Below, piece after piece: positions 7,339 through 15,174 of a stretch of DNA of 61,799 nucleotides. This DNA comes from Candidatus Eremiobacteraceae bacterium. GTDB lineage: Bacteria; Vulcanimicrobiota; Vulcanimicrobiia; Eremiobacterales; Eremiobacteraceae. The notes under the pieces are model-generated. The model saw only the letters and a list, made by a program, of their open reading frames with translations. It was not told the origin of the DNA and did no database searches. The number at the start of each line of letters is the position of its first letter. The stretch's first letter is position 1. The translations under genes and the position numbers were made by a program. The DNA lies in NCBI GenBank assembly GCA_035314825.1, contig DATFYX010000089.1:1-61799 (forward strand), read 5' to 3'.

Positions 7339-8681
7339 ACGGCGAGGAGCTCGGCCGTATCGTCGTCGAGCCGCCAGGCCCGCGCAGCCTTGAGCTGATG
7401 GGCCGGCTGCGCGAGGTCGAAACCCCGAACATCACCTTCTCGAGCGAACGCTTTCCGGTCTTCTTCGAGCGCGGCGCGGGCGCCAATCTCATCGACGTGG
7501 ATGGCAACACGTATGTGGACCTCACCGCCGCCTTCGGCGTCGCCGCCACCGGGCATAGCAATCCGCAGGTGGTCGAGGCCGTCGCCGATCAGGCCCGGCT
7601 GCTGCTTCACGGCATCGGCGACGTGCATCCCAATGAGGTCAAAGTGGCGTTGGCCGAAAAGCTGTGCGCGCTCGCGCCGGGCGACGGTCCCAAGCGCGTG
7701 ATCCTCTCCTCGACCGGCGCCGAGGCGGTGGAGTCCGCGCTCAAGACTGCGACGCTCGCGTCGGGCAAGCCGGGCGTGCTGTGTTTCACCGGCGCCTATC
7801 ACGGGCTGACCTACGGCGCGCTCGAAGTCACGGATCGCGACTTCTTCCGCAAGCCGTTCGCGCGCCAGCTCGGCGGCTTTGCGACCCGCGTCCCCTACGC
7901 GTACTGCTATCGCTGCCCGCTCGCGCTCACCTACCCGTCGTGCGAGACCGCGTGCTTGAGCTTCGTCGAGGAAGTGATGGACAGCCAGGCCGGCGAGACG
8001 ATCGGCGCGGTCATCGTCGAGGCCATCCAAGGCCGGGGCGGCGACGTCAACGCGCCGTTCGACTGGCTGCTCGATCTGCGCGAGCTGTGCGACCGCCGCA
8101 AGCTGCTGCTGATCGTCGACGAGGTCTATACCGGGTTTGGGCGCACGGGGCGCTGGTTCGCCTGCGAGCATGCCGGCGTCGTGCCGGATCTGCTGTGCGT
8201 GGGCAAGGGCATGGCGTCGGGCTTCCCGATCTCCGCTTGCATCGGCAGCGAACGGGTGATGGACGCGTGGCCGCCCTCGCACGGAGAGGCCATCCACACC
8301 AGCACCTTCCTCGGACATCCGACGGGCTGCGCCGCGGCCTTGGCTTCGATCGCCGAGATCGAGCGGCTCGGGCTGGTGGCGCGCGCGGCGTCCAACGGAG
8401 AGTACCTCGGGGGCCTTTTGAAAGCGGCGGCGCAGAAGGTGGGTCCTGGTATCGGCGACGTGCGCGGGTGCGGTCTGATGTGGGGAATCGAGCTCGTCAA
8501 GGATCAGCGCGAGCCCGATGCATCTCGAGCGAGCAGCGCCGTCACCCAAGCCCTGCGGCGCGGCGTCGTCGTGCTGGCCGGCGGACCGGAGAACAACGTG
8601 CTTTCGCTGTCTCCGCCGCTCGTCATCACGCGCGAACAGCTCGCATTCGGAGTCGAAACGATCGGCGAAGCGCTTGCATGA
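7335..8681 (+). CDS. Class III PLP-dependent aminotransferase
   Basis: 448 aa of aminotransferase class III (ornithine/GABA/omega-amino acid group). Visible: STGAEAVESALK phosphate-binding segment, AYHGLTYGAL, LLLIVDEVYTGFGRTG with the PLP-pyridine Asp, and the PLP Lys in CVGKGMASGFP. A four-Cys stretch (CYRC, PSCETAC) is shared with many family members. GTG start overlaps the luxC stop. In this operon the likely amino acceptor is the aldehyde made by the LuxE/LuxC pair, giving a primary amine. The acceptor specificity is not deducible, and an omega-amino acid substrate is possible. Confidence 0.88.
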   Translation: MNGEELGRIVVEPPGPRSLELMGRLREVETPNITFSSERFPVFFERGAGANLIDVDGNTYVDLTAAFGVAATGHSNPQVVEAVADQARLLLHGIGDVHPNEVKVALAEKLCALAPGDGPKRVILSSTGAEAVESALKTATLASGKPGVLCFTGAYHGLTYGALEVTDRDFFRKPFARQLGGFATRVPYAYCYRCPLALTYPSCETACLSFVEEVMDSQAGETIGAVIVEAIQGRGGDVNAPFDWLLDLRELCDRRKLLLIVDEVYTGFGRTGRWFACEHAGVVPDLLCVGKGMASGFPISACIGSERVMDAWPPSHGEAIHTSTFLGHPTGCAAALASIAEIERLGLVARAASNGEYLGGLLKAAAQKVGPGIGDVRGCGLMWGIELVKDQREPDASRASSAVTQALRRGVVVLAGGPENNVLSLSPPLVITREQLAFGVETIGEALA

Positions 8682-8686
8682 ACCGC

Positions 8687-8737
8687 CTATCCACAACACG
8701 TCCACAAGAACTTCTGTCGAATCGCGGCTTATCCACA
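8687..8737. promoter_or_regulatory. DnaA-box-like cluster
   Basis: A perfect DnaA box TTATCCACA (8729-8737), an 8/9 match CTATCCACA (8687-8695) and a weaker ACGTCCACA (8698-8706), all in the same orientation within 51 bp. An AT-rich stretch follows. They sit just upstream of the promoter at 8768. They may be a DnaA-controlled promoter or titration site. No replication genes are nearby, so an origin is unlikely. Confidence 0.4.
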
Positions 8738-8767
8738 ATTTATTTGCAAAAGGAACAGTCGTTCGGC

Positions 8768-8796
8768 TTGCCTTCATTAACGATGGATTGTATACT
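8768..8796 (+). promoter_or_regulatory. Strong promoter of the structured RNA
   Basis: -35 TTGCCT (8768-8773), spacer exactly 17 nt, -10 TATACT (8791-8796), giving a predicted start near 8803. Same -10 as the suf and rpoZ promoters in this window. No ribosome site or long reading frame follows. Confidence 0.75.
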
Positions 8797-8802
8797 GCCA
8801 CT

Positions 8803-9050
8803 ACACCGACCGCGGTGCCGGGGAAGCGAAGCAACAACGGATGGTGCGAGTGCAATCGCACAGAGCTGAGCGCCTCGGGAATGGTACCCCTGCCGTTGGG
8901 GACTAGGCTCACGCCTAGTGATGGACCTGGGGATCGCGTCCCAGTAAAGCCAAAGTAAGCGGACCGGCAACGGCCGTTGACCGGACCGAAAATGAGGCTT
9001 CAGCGCCATCGACCAGACCAGTTACGACCGGGCTCACGCCCGGTCGTTAC
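8803..9050 (+). ncRNA. Putative structured RNA of unknown family, about 250 nt
   Basis: The region between the aminotransferase and the MFS gene has a strong promoter, no plausible coding frame, and several good hairpins: GTGCGA/TCGCAC near 8849-8866, ACTAGGC-TCAC-GCCTAGT at 8908-8925, a self-complementary CAACGGCCGTTG near 8970-8981, and a final 10-bp stem at 9024-9047. It lacks the hallmark motifs of RNase P RNA, tmRNA, SRP RNA and the common riboswitches I know. It may be a free small RNA (6S-like in size) or a leader controlling the MFS gene at 9143. Ends are predicted only. Confidence 0.55.
9024..9047 (+). terminator. Terminal hairpin of the structured RNA
   Basis: Stem ACGACCGGGC / GCCCGGTCGT with loop TCAC, extended by two more pairs across a mismatch, followed by the moderately T-rich TACTGTTTATG. 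It shares the core GGCTCACGCC with the hairpin at 8908-8925. The weak T tract leaves open that some transcription continues into the MFS gene. Confidence 0.5.
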
Positions 9051-9071
9051 TGTTTATGCCGCTCCGTGGAG

Positions 9072-9108
9072 CGGTCGAGTTTACTCGACCGTCGAATTTA
9101 CTCGACCG
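9072..9108. repeat. Dispersed palindrome copies 3 and 4 (overlapping tandem)
   Basis: CGGTCGAGTTTACTCGACCG (9072-9091), the G/C-arm version, overlapped by a second unit CCGTCGAATTTACTCGACCG (9089-9108) with one unpaired arm position. It is preceded by GTGGAG as in other copies. It lies between the structured RNA and the MFS gene. Confidence 0.85.
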
Positions 9109-9142
9109 GAAATGTGCCGGCCGCGCGCGAAATGCGTGAGAC

Positions 9143-10423
9143 GTGTCCTCCTCGATCCCGCACGACGCCATTTCGCCCGAACTCACCGACCACCCGAGCC
9201 AACAAGCCCTCGAGCGCTTCGGCGCCTTCGCCTATCGCGAGTTCCGGCTGCTCTGGTTCGGCCTGCTGGTCTCGAATATCGGCGGCTGGATGGCCATCCT
9301 CGCGCAGGGCTGGCTGGTCGTCGAACTCGCGCCCAATGCCGCTCTCGCGTCGCTTTACCTGGGCCTGGTGGGCTTCGTCCGGGCCATCCCTGTCTTCGCG
9401 CTCTCGGGCTTCGCCGGCGCGCTGGCTGACCGGCGCGACCGCCGCCGCATCCTCGCGGTCTGCGAGCTGGCGCTGGGCCTGCTCACGCTATCGCTTGGCG
9501 TCCTCGCGCAACTGGGGATCGTGCGCGTCTGGCATGTGCTTCTCATCGCGGCATTGACCGCGGCTGTCAGCTCGTTCGAGGCGCCCACCCGCCAGTCGCT
9601 GGTCTCGGTGCTCGTGGGCAAGCGCGAGCTGATGAACGCGATCGGCCTCAACTCCGCCGCCTTCAACGGCCCGGCGATCATCGGCCCGGCCCTGGGCGGC
9701 ATCATCGTCAGCGCGTATGGGGTCGCCGACTGCTTCTACGTCAACGCGGTGTCGTACATGGCGGTCTTCGCGGCGGTGCTGCTGATGAAGCCCAAGCCGC
9801 CTGTCGCCGACCGGCCGCAGACCGACATCTGGCACGACGTCATCGAAGGCTTCCTGTACGTCCGGGCCAACGCGCTGATCTTCGCGGTCGTCGTGCTCTC
9901 GGCTCTGCAGGCGCTGGTCGCGCGCCCCTATATCCAGTTGCTGCCGGCGTTCGCCAAGGCGCAGCTGAGCGCCAATGCGCGCCAGCTGGGCATCCTAATG
10001 GCCGTGGCCGGCGCCGGTGCGCTTGCTGGATCGATCGCAACCGCCTTCGTCGGCAGCCGGGCCCCACGCGGCAAGCTGCTGATGGCCACCGCGGCCGCCT
10101 CGGGCGCGCTGCTCGCCTTGTTGGGCGCGACCCACGCGCTGTGGGCAGCGGCGCTCGTGCTGGCGGGCTTGAGCGTCGCGGCGATGCTCTATCTGGGCAC
10201 GGCGAACACGATCTTGCAGACGCATACGCCGATGGCGATGCGCGGCCGCGTCATGTCCATCTACACGATGATCTTCTTGGGCTTCATGCCGTTGGGATCG
10301 TGGCTGCTCGGCTCGATCGCCAGCGTCACGTCGTTGCCCGTCGCGTTCGCGCTCGGCGGTGCCGTCTTGATTCTTGCGGTCGCTGTGATCGCCCGGCGTC
10401 CGGACATCCGCGAGCTGCGCTAA
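9143..10423 (+). CDS. MFS exporter (EntS-like, MFS_3 family)
   Basis: 426-aa major facilitator with about 12 membrane segments. The motif between helices 2 and 3, ALADRRDRRRIL, is the MFS motif A signature, and ALGLNSAAFNGPAIIGPALGG is typical of the EntS/MFS_3 subgroup of exporters for siderophores and drugs. The first 40 residues are cytoplasmic. The GTG start was chosen because the frame opens there; no strong ribosome site is visible. It follows the structured RNA and a tandem palindrome, either of which could influence its expression. Substrate unknown. Confidence 0.88.
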   Translation: MSSSIPHDAISPELTDHPSQQALERFGAFAYREFRLLWFGLLVSNIGGWMAILAQGWLVVELAPNAALASLYLGLVGFVRAIPVFALSGFAGALADRRDRRRILAVCELALGLLTLSLGVLAQLGIVRVWHVLLIAALTAAVSSFEAPTRQSLVSVLVGKRELMNAIGLNSAAFNGPAIIGPALGGIIVSAYGVADCFYVNAVSYMAVFAAVLLMKPKPPVADRPQTDIWHDVIEGFLYVRANALIFAVVVLSALQALVARPYIQLLPAFAKAQLSANARQLGILMAVAGAGALAGSIATAFVGSRAPRGKLLMATAAASGALLALLGATHALWAAALVLAGLSVAAMLYLGTANTILQTHTPMAMRGRVMSIYTMIFLGFMPLGSWLLGSIASVTSLPVAFALGGAVLILAVAVIARRPDIRELR

Positions 10424-10433
10424 GGGAAAAGAA

Positions 10434-10458
10434 AACGGCGCCCGGTCTGGGCGCCGTT
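10434..10458 (-). terminator. Terminator of the DUF4397 gene
   Basis: 10-bp perfect stem AACGGCGCCC / GGGCGCCGTT with a 5-nt loop. On the minus strand it is followed by TTTTCTTTTCCC, so it terminates the minus-strand gene at 10480. It also lies just after the plus-strand MFS stop, but without a T tract in that direction. Confidence 0.8.
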
Positions 10459-10479
10459 CGTCGCGTGTCGCGGCTGCGT

Positions 10480-11445
10480 CTAGCCGTTTTGATCGGGGAC
10501 TTGTAGCATGGCGCTGGGCCCATTCGCTGGCACCAGCGGCGCTACGCTCGGCGCATCGATGACGAAGAAATCGGTATCCGTTCCCGGACCGATCGCAACG
10601 GATTGGCCGGCTAAACACGCAGCGTTCTGCGGATCATTCGCTGCGGGTCCGACCTGTGGGATGTTCGCGTATGGCGGTCCCGCCGCCACGTTAAGAGCCG
10701 TCAGCGGAGGCCCGGCGCCGCCCGCGGGATAGGTGGCGAGGCAATAGCTGCCTGTCGTCGAGGACTTGAGCACAACGTTGTTCGCCCAGCTCGCCGCAGG
10801 CGCAGCGGCGGTGCCGAGCACGAGGGCAGATGCAAGCTTCGTTCCGGAGTGGGTGCCATCACCGCACAGCGCCGGGGCGTTGCAATTGTACCAGACGTCG
10901 ACGTTAGCTCTCGCGTTCGGCGACGCGTTGAACACGCTCGTCGCGCGGATGCCGGCGGGAGTCGCGTATACGGGCAGCAGCCACTCCGCCCACTGCGTCG
11001 TGTGATAGGCGGCATCGCCTTCAGCGACGAGGGCGATCTTCTGGCCGGCCTTCAACGTGATCGTCGCATCGAGAAACGCCGGGGAGAGCGTGCCGTGCTG
11101 CACGAGTTTGAAGTCGTGCGCGCCGATCGGCAGCGCGATGAACGGCGTCACCGGTCCGACGATCACGGGTCCGCTATTCGCCGGATTCGGCAGGGCGTAC
11201 GGGTAAGAGAAATTCGGAAACGCGAGCTTGTTGTCTATATACAGATCGGTGTTGGTCACCGTAAGGTTCAGGTTGGGCGAACCTTGGATAAACTCGATGC
11301 GCGCCGCGCCGCCGGGGAAGGTGAAGGTCTGCGGGTTCGGACCGGTCGCCGGCAACGGAGCACTGCTGCTGGCACAGGACGCCAAAGTTACCCCGGCCAA
11401 AAGCGCAAGCCCGAGCGCGGCTAAACGTGAGAAGCTCATCCGCAT
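10480..11445 (-). CDS. DUF4397-type lipoprotein
   Basis: 321-aa predicted lipoprotein: signal peptide followed by the lipobox LASC at about residue 23. The mature part has two DUF4397-like units (FIQGSPNLNLTV and VFNASPNARANVDVWYN), a domain of secreted beta-sandwich proteins with no assigned activity. The ATG at 11445 was chosen over a longer frame because GAGGAAAGGA lies just upstream and the signal peptide begins there. It is monocistronic, with its own terminator at 10434-10458. Confidence 0.8.
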   Translation of the reverse strand: MRMSFSRLAALGLALLAGVTLASCASSSAPLPATGPNPQTFTFPGGAARIEFIQGSPNLNLTVTNTDLYIDNKLAFPNFSYPYALPNPANSGPVIVGPVTPFIALPIGAHDFKLVQHGTLSPAFLDATITLKAGQKIALVAEGDAAYHTTQWAEWLLPVYATPAGIRATSVFNASPNARANVDVWYNCNAPALCGDGTHSGTKLASALVLGTAAAPAASWANNVVLKSSTTGSYCLATYPAGGAGPPLTALNVAAGPPYANIPQVGPAANDPQNAACLAGQSVAIGPGTDTDFFVIDAPSVAPLVPANGPSAMLQVPDQNG

Positions 11446-11563
11446 AGAGGTCCTTTCCTCAAGGATGCGAGACTCGCAAAGGCAACTTTGCGATTGACTA
11501 CCCGCGCCTGTTTCGCGCACGGTCCGAGCGTCCCTTCCCCTTGAAACGGCCCTGCCCACGGGC

Positions 11564-13072
11564 CTAGCCGGAGTAGGTTTCCAGCCGCTTTTTGACGGCT
11601 TGCAGGAAATGGGACGCGACCGCGCCGTCCAGGACCCGGTGGTCCAGCGCGAGGCAAAGATTCATGATGTGGCGGATGGCGATCGCGTCGTCGACCACCC
11701 ACGGCCGGCGCACGATGGCCTCGGTCGTGATGATGGCGGCTTGCGGGGGGTTGATGATCGGCACCGACGCGATGCTGCCGAGGCTGCCGGTATTATCTAC
11801 TGTGATGGTGCCGTCGGTGAGGTCGTCCATCGTGAGCTTGCGCGCGCGCGCCCGCCCGACCAGCTCGTTGATGGTCGTCGCCAAGCCCGCGAGGCTGTAG
11901 CGATCCGCGTCTCTGACGACCGGCACGACCAGCCCCTCGTCGACGTCGACTGCGACGCCGATGTTGATGTGTCGGCGCTGGATGATCGAATCGCCCGCCC
12001 AGGTCGCGTTGACCATCGGGTATTCGCGGATCGCGCCGCACACCGCCTGGATGACGATGGGCAGATAAGTGAGGTTCACGCCCTCGCGCGCCTTGAATGC
12101 GTCCTTCTCTTGATTGCGCCACTTGACCAGCGCGGTGACGTCGGCTTCTACCATTGACCATGCGTGCGGAATCGTCGTCTTCGAGAGCACCATGCGCTCG
12201 GCGATCGTCTTGCGCATCTGCGAAAGCCGTATGACGGTGTCTTCGGGTCCGGGCGGCGCGATCGGCAGCGGCTGCACGGTTGATGCCGCGACCTTGATCG
12301 GCGCCGCGGATGGGGTTGCTGCCGGTGCGGTCACCTGCGCGGGCAGTGGTGCGGCTGGAGGCGGGGCGCCCGGATGCGCCGGCGCGCTCGGTTTGACGGC
12401 GGCAGCCGGCACGACCGCGGAAGGCGGCGGTACTGGCGCAGTTCTTGGCACCGATGGCGCGGTGCTCGCACTGGCCTGCGCGGTATTCTCGACGTGCGAC
12501 ATGACGTCGCGCGCCGTCAGGCGCCCTCCGCGTCCGGAACCCGCGATGCCGGAAAGATCGATGTGGTGCATCCGTGCCAACCTGCGCACTGCGGGTGAAT
12601 GACGAGCGCCATTGTTCTGTCCGGCATCACCGGCTGCTACCGCCGCGGCTGCGGCCGGTGCAGTGGCTGCCGGAGCGTTCACTGCGGGAGCGGGTACCGA
12701 CGGAGCGGATGCGGGCGGCGCAACGGTCGGTTGAGGTGCTGCTTCAGGTGGCGCTACTGCGAGCGGCGCGGCTGCAGCGGGGGCGGGTGCGGCTGCGACC
12801 GGTGCCGGTGCGGGCACCGGCGCACCCGGCGCTTCGCCCGCTGCGAGAATCTCGCACACGGGCGCACCGACGGGCACCGTCGCGCCTTCGTCGGCGAGAA
12901 TCGCGGATAGCGTGCCTGCGAACGGCGAGGGGATCTCCGAGGCGACTTTGTCGGTCTCGACCTCGAGCAACGGCTCGTACTTGGCGACCTGATCGCCGGC
13001 CTTTTTGAGCCAACGGCCGACGGTGCCTTCTGTCACCGTCTCGCCGAGCTGCGGCATCAGCACTCGTGGCAC
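11564..13072 (-). CDS. Dihydrolipoamide acyltransferase (E2) of a 2-oxoacid dehydrogenase
   Basis: 502-aa E2 core enzyme, transferring acyl groups from lipoyl arm to CoA. Domains in order: one lipoyl domain (residues 1-77, lipoyl Lys42 in ETDKVAS), a long Ala/Pro linker, an E3/E1-binding domain near 155-190 (RRLARMHHIDLSGIAGSG), a second Ala/Pro linker, and the catalytic domain ending in DHRVLDGAVASHFL with the active-site His and Asp. GTG start gives the usual MPQLGE N-terminus after five residues. It follows E1 alpha and E1 beta in the operon; no E3 is in the window. The substrate could be branched-chain oxoacids or pyruvate. Confidence 0.92.
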   Translation of the reverse strand: MPRVLMPQLGETVTEGTVGRWLKKAGDQVAKYEPLLEVETDKVASEIPSPFAGTLSAILADEGATVPVGAPVCEILAAGEAPGAPVPAPAPVAAAPAPAAAAPLAVAPPEAAPQPTVAPPASAPSVPAPAVNAPAATAPAAAAAVAAGDAGQNNGARHSPAVRRLARMHHIDLSGIAGSGRGGRLTARDVMSHVENTAQASASTAPSVPRTAPVPPPSAVVPAAAVKPSAPAHPGAPPPAAPLPAQVTAPAATPSAAPIKVAASTVQPLPIAPPGPEDTVIRLSQMRKTIAERMVLSKTTIPHAWSMVEADVTALVKWRNQEKDAFKAREGVNLTYLPIVIQAVCGAIREYPMVNATWAGDSIIQRRHINIGVAVDVDEGLVVPVVRDADRYSLAGLATTINELVGRARARKLTMDDLTDGTITVDNTGSLGSIASVPIINPPQAAIITTEAIVRRPWVVDDAIAIRHIMNLCLALDHRVLDGAVASHFLQAVKKRLETYSG

Positions 13073-13081
13073 TATTGTATT

Positions 13082-13128
13082 CGGTCGAATAAATTCGACC
13101 GCTCCATACGGTCGAGTAAACTCGACCG
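13082..13128. repeat. Dispersed palindrome copies 5 and 6 (27-bp tandem)
   Basis: CGGTCGAATAAATTCGACCG (13082-13101) and CGGTCGAGTAAACTCGACCG (13109-13128), each followed by CTCCATA: two repeats of a 27-bp unit in reverse orientation. The two units differ only by a paired A-T to G-C exchange in the arms. They sit in the E1 beta to E2 gap of the dehydrogenase operon, directly upstream of the E2 GTG. Confidence 0.92.
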
Positions 13129-13135
13129 CTCCATA

Positions 13136-14119
13136 TCAGTAGGCGGCGAGGTCGCGCATCGCGGCTGCGATCCGCTCCGCGCTCGGCATGAACGCCTCTT
13201 CGTATTCCTTCGCATATCCCATCGCCGGCACGTCCGGCCCGCACAGCCGGCGCACCGGTGCGTCGAGCTCGAACAGCGCTTCCTCGGCGATGATGGCCGC
13301 GACTTCCGCGCCGACTCCGCCGAACTTGTTGTCCTCGTGCACGATCAGCGCGCGCCGCGTCTTGGTGACGCTGGCGAGCACCGTCTCTCTATCCATCGGC
13401 CGGATCGAGCGAAGATCCACGACCTCAGCGTCGATCCCCTCGGCGGCCAGCTTTTCGGCCGCCTCGACCGCGAAGTGGCGCATCAGGCCGTAGGTGATGA
13501 CCGAGAGGTCCTTGCCTTCGCGCGCGATGGCGGCCTTGCCGATCGGCACGGTGTAGTCGCCGTCGGGCACCTCGCCCTTGATGAGGCGATACGTCTTCTT
13601 GTGTTCGAGCACCATCACCGGATCTTCATCGCGGATGGCGCTGGTGAGCAGCCCTTGGGCATCCGCAGGGGTCGACGGAACGCAGATCTTCAGGCCCGGC
13701 ACGTGGTAGAACAGCGCCTCGACGCTGACCGAATGCGAGAGCGCGCCGCGCACGCCGCCGCCGTAAGGCGTTCGGATCACCATCGGACACGAGTTGCCGC
13801 CGGCGCTGCGATAGCGGACCTTGGCCGCCTCGCCCACGATCTGGTTGTATGCGGGATAGATGAAATCCGCGAACTGGATCTCGGCGATCGGGCGCATGCC
13901 CGCCATGGCGGCGCCGATCGCGACGCCGACGATCGACGCTTCGGCCAGCGGCGTGTCGATGACGCGCTGCCTGCCGAACTTGTCCATGAAGCCTTGCGTG
14001 ATGAGGAAGACGTTGCCGCGCGCGCCGACGTCCTCGCCCATGATGAAAACGCGTTCGTCGCGCACCATCTCGTTGTACATGGCGTCGCGCACGCCTTCGA
14101 GCACGGTCTTGGTCGCCAT
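13136..14119 (-). CDS. 2-oxoacid dehydrogenase E1 beta subunit
   Basis: 327 aa, the transketolase-like beta chain of E1 that with the alpha chain binds thiamine diphosphate and decarboxylates a 2-oxoacid. Typical motifs: FIMGEDVGARGNVF, DTPLAEASIVGVAIGAAMAGMRP, FADFIYPAYNQIV, and HSVSVEALFYHVPGLK. The ATG abuts the stop of the alpha gene with no gap, so the chains are cotranslated in equal amounts. The sequence style fits the branched-chain/acetoin group more than PdhB of pyruvate dehydrogenase, but the acyl substrate is not certain. Confidence 0.92.
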   Translation of the reverse strand: MATKTVLEGVRDAMYNEMVRDERVFIMGEDVGARGNVFLITQGFMDKFGRQRVIDTPLAEASIVGVAIGAAMAGMRPIAEIQFADFIYPAYNQIVGEAAKVRYRSAGGNSCPMVIRTPYGGGVRGALSHSVSVEALFYHVPGLKICVPSTPADAQGLLTSAIRDEDPVMVLEHKKTYRLIKGEVPDGDYTVPIGKAAIAREGKDLSVITYGLMRHFAVEAAEKLAAEGIDAEVVDLRSIRPMDRETVLASVTKTRRALIVHEDNKFGGVGAEVAAIIAEEALFELDAPVRRLCGPDVPAMGYAKEYEEAFMPSAERIAAAMRDLAAY

Positions 14120-15136
14120 CTACGACAACGGCCCCGACGCGTAGACGTGGGTGTACAGATCCGCTTCTGTGGGCGGCGGCTGCGCTTCGGCCCAGTCGGT
14201 CGCTTCGTCGACTTCCTTCTGCGCCGCGGCCAGCGTCTCCGCGAAGAACGCATCATCGGCAAGCCCGCGGTCTTTGAGCCACGCCTCGAACTTCGGGATC
14301 GGGTCGCGCGCCTTGACGGCCTCGATCTCGTCGGGCGTGCGATAGGTGAGCTGATTGTCGTCGGACGTGTGCGACATCGCGCGGTAGCACTTGGCTTCGA
14401 CCAGCGTCGGCCCGTCGCCGCGGCGCGCCCGCTCGATGGCTTCGTGCACGCACGAGAAGGTGACCACCGGATCGGTCCCGTCGCAGATCACGCCCGGCAT
14501 GCCGTAGCCGGCCGCCCGATCGGCGACGTTTTGGATCGCCATCTGCATCTTCTGGGGCACTGAGATCGCGTATTCGTTGTTCTCGCACAAGAACACGCAC
14601 GGCGTCTTGTGCACGCTCGCGAAGTTGAGCGCTTCGTGCCATTCGCCTTCGCTCGTCGAGCCTTCGCCGAACGTGATCAGGACGACGGCCGGCTCCTTGC
14701 GCATCTTGAACGCCAGCGCCATGCCGACGCCGTGCGTCACGTGTGCCGCGATGATACTCGAGATGCTCGCGATGTTGCGGTCGGGCACGCTATAGTGATT
14801 GGGGAACTGGCGGCCGCTCGAGAAGATGTCGCCTTTGCGCGCGAACAGGCACATGAGCTGCTCTTTGGCGGTCACGCCGGCGGACAGCGCCAGGCACGTA
14901 TCGCGGTAATACGGCACGATCCAGTCCGTGCCGCGGCGAACCGCAAAGGCCGCGCCGGCCTGCACTGCTTCGTGGCCTTGGCAGGTCGCCGCGAACGGGA
15001 TCTTGCCTTGACGGTTGAGCGCGAACGCGCGGTCGTCGCACTGGCGCGTCAGCACCATCTTCGCGTACATCTCGCGCAAAATCGCAGGCGTCAGCCCTTC
15101 GGGCAACGCCGCGCGGATGCGGGGCTCGCTCTTCAT
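14120..15136 (-). CDS. 2-oxoacid dehydrogenase E1 alpha subunit
   Basis: 338 aa, alpha chain of E1. The thiamine diphosphate motif runs from GEG at 157-159 to NN at 186-187, with the classical GEGSTSEGEWHEALNFAS start. Also visible are RGTDWIVPYYRD and a phosphorylation-loop-like YRAMSHTSDD region typical of BCKDH and acetoin-type E1. The first gene of the alpha-beta-E2 operon; an NAD malic enzyme on the same strand ends 38 bp upstream, so the four may be one transcript joining pyruvate supply with oxoacid oxidation. Confidence 0.92.
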   Translation of the reverse strand: MKSEPRIRAALPEGLTPAILREMYAKMVLTRQCDDRAFALNRQGKIPFAATCQGHEAVQAGAAFAVRRGTDWIVPYYRDTCLALSAGVTAKEQLMCLFARKGDIFSSGRQFPNHYSVPDRNIASISSIIAAHVTHGVGMALAFKMRKEPAVVLITFGEGSTSEGEWHEALNFASVHKTPCVFLCENNEYAISVPQKMQMAIQNVADRAAGYGMPGVICDGTDPVVTFSCVHEAIERARRGDGPTLVEAKCYRAMSHTSDDNQLTYRTPDEIEAVKARDPIPKFEAWLKDRGLADDAFFAETLAAAQKEVDEATDWAEAQPPPTEADLYTHVYASGPLS

Positions 15137-15174
15137 GACCCTATCGGTTACCCCCCGGCGGCGCCGTTCCTCTC

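Noticed and set aside
8687-8737. Chromosomal replication origin
   Set aside because: No dnaA, dnaN, rpmH or other origin genes in the window and too few boxes for an origin.
8803-9050. RNase P RNA, tmRNA or SRP RNA
   Set aside because: No GAGGAAAGTC core, tRNA-like ends, tag frame or GGAAGGAAGCAG loop are present.
13082-13128. Short CRISPR array
   Set aside because: Only two units, self-palindromic with 7-nt spacing and no spacers or cas genes.
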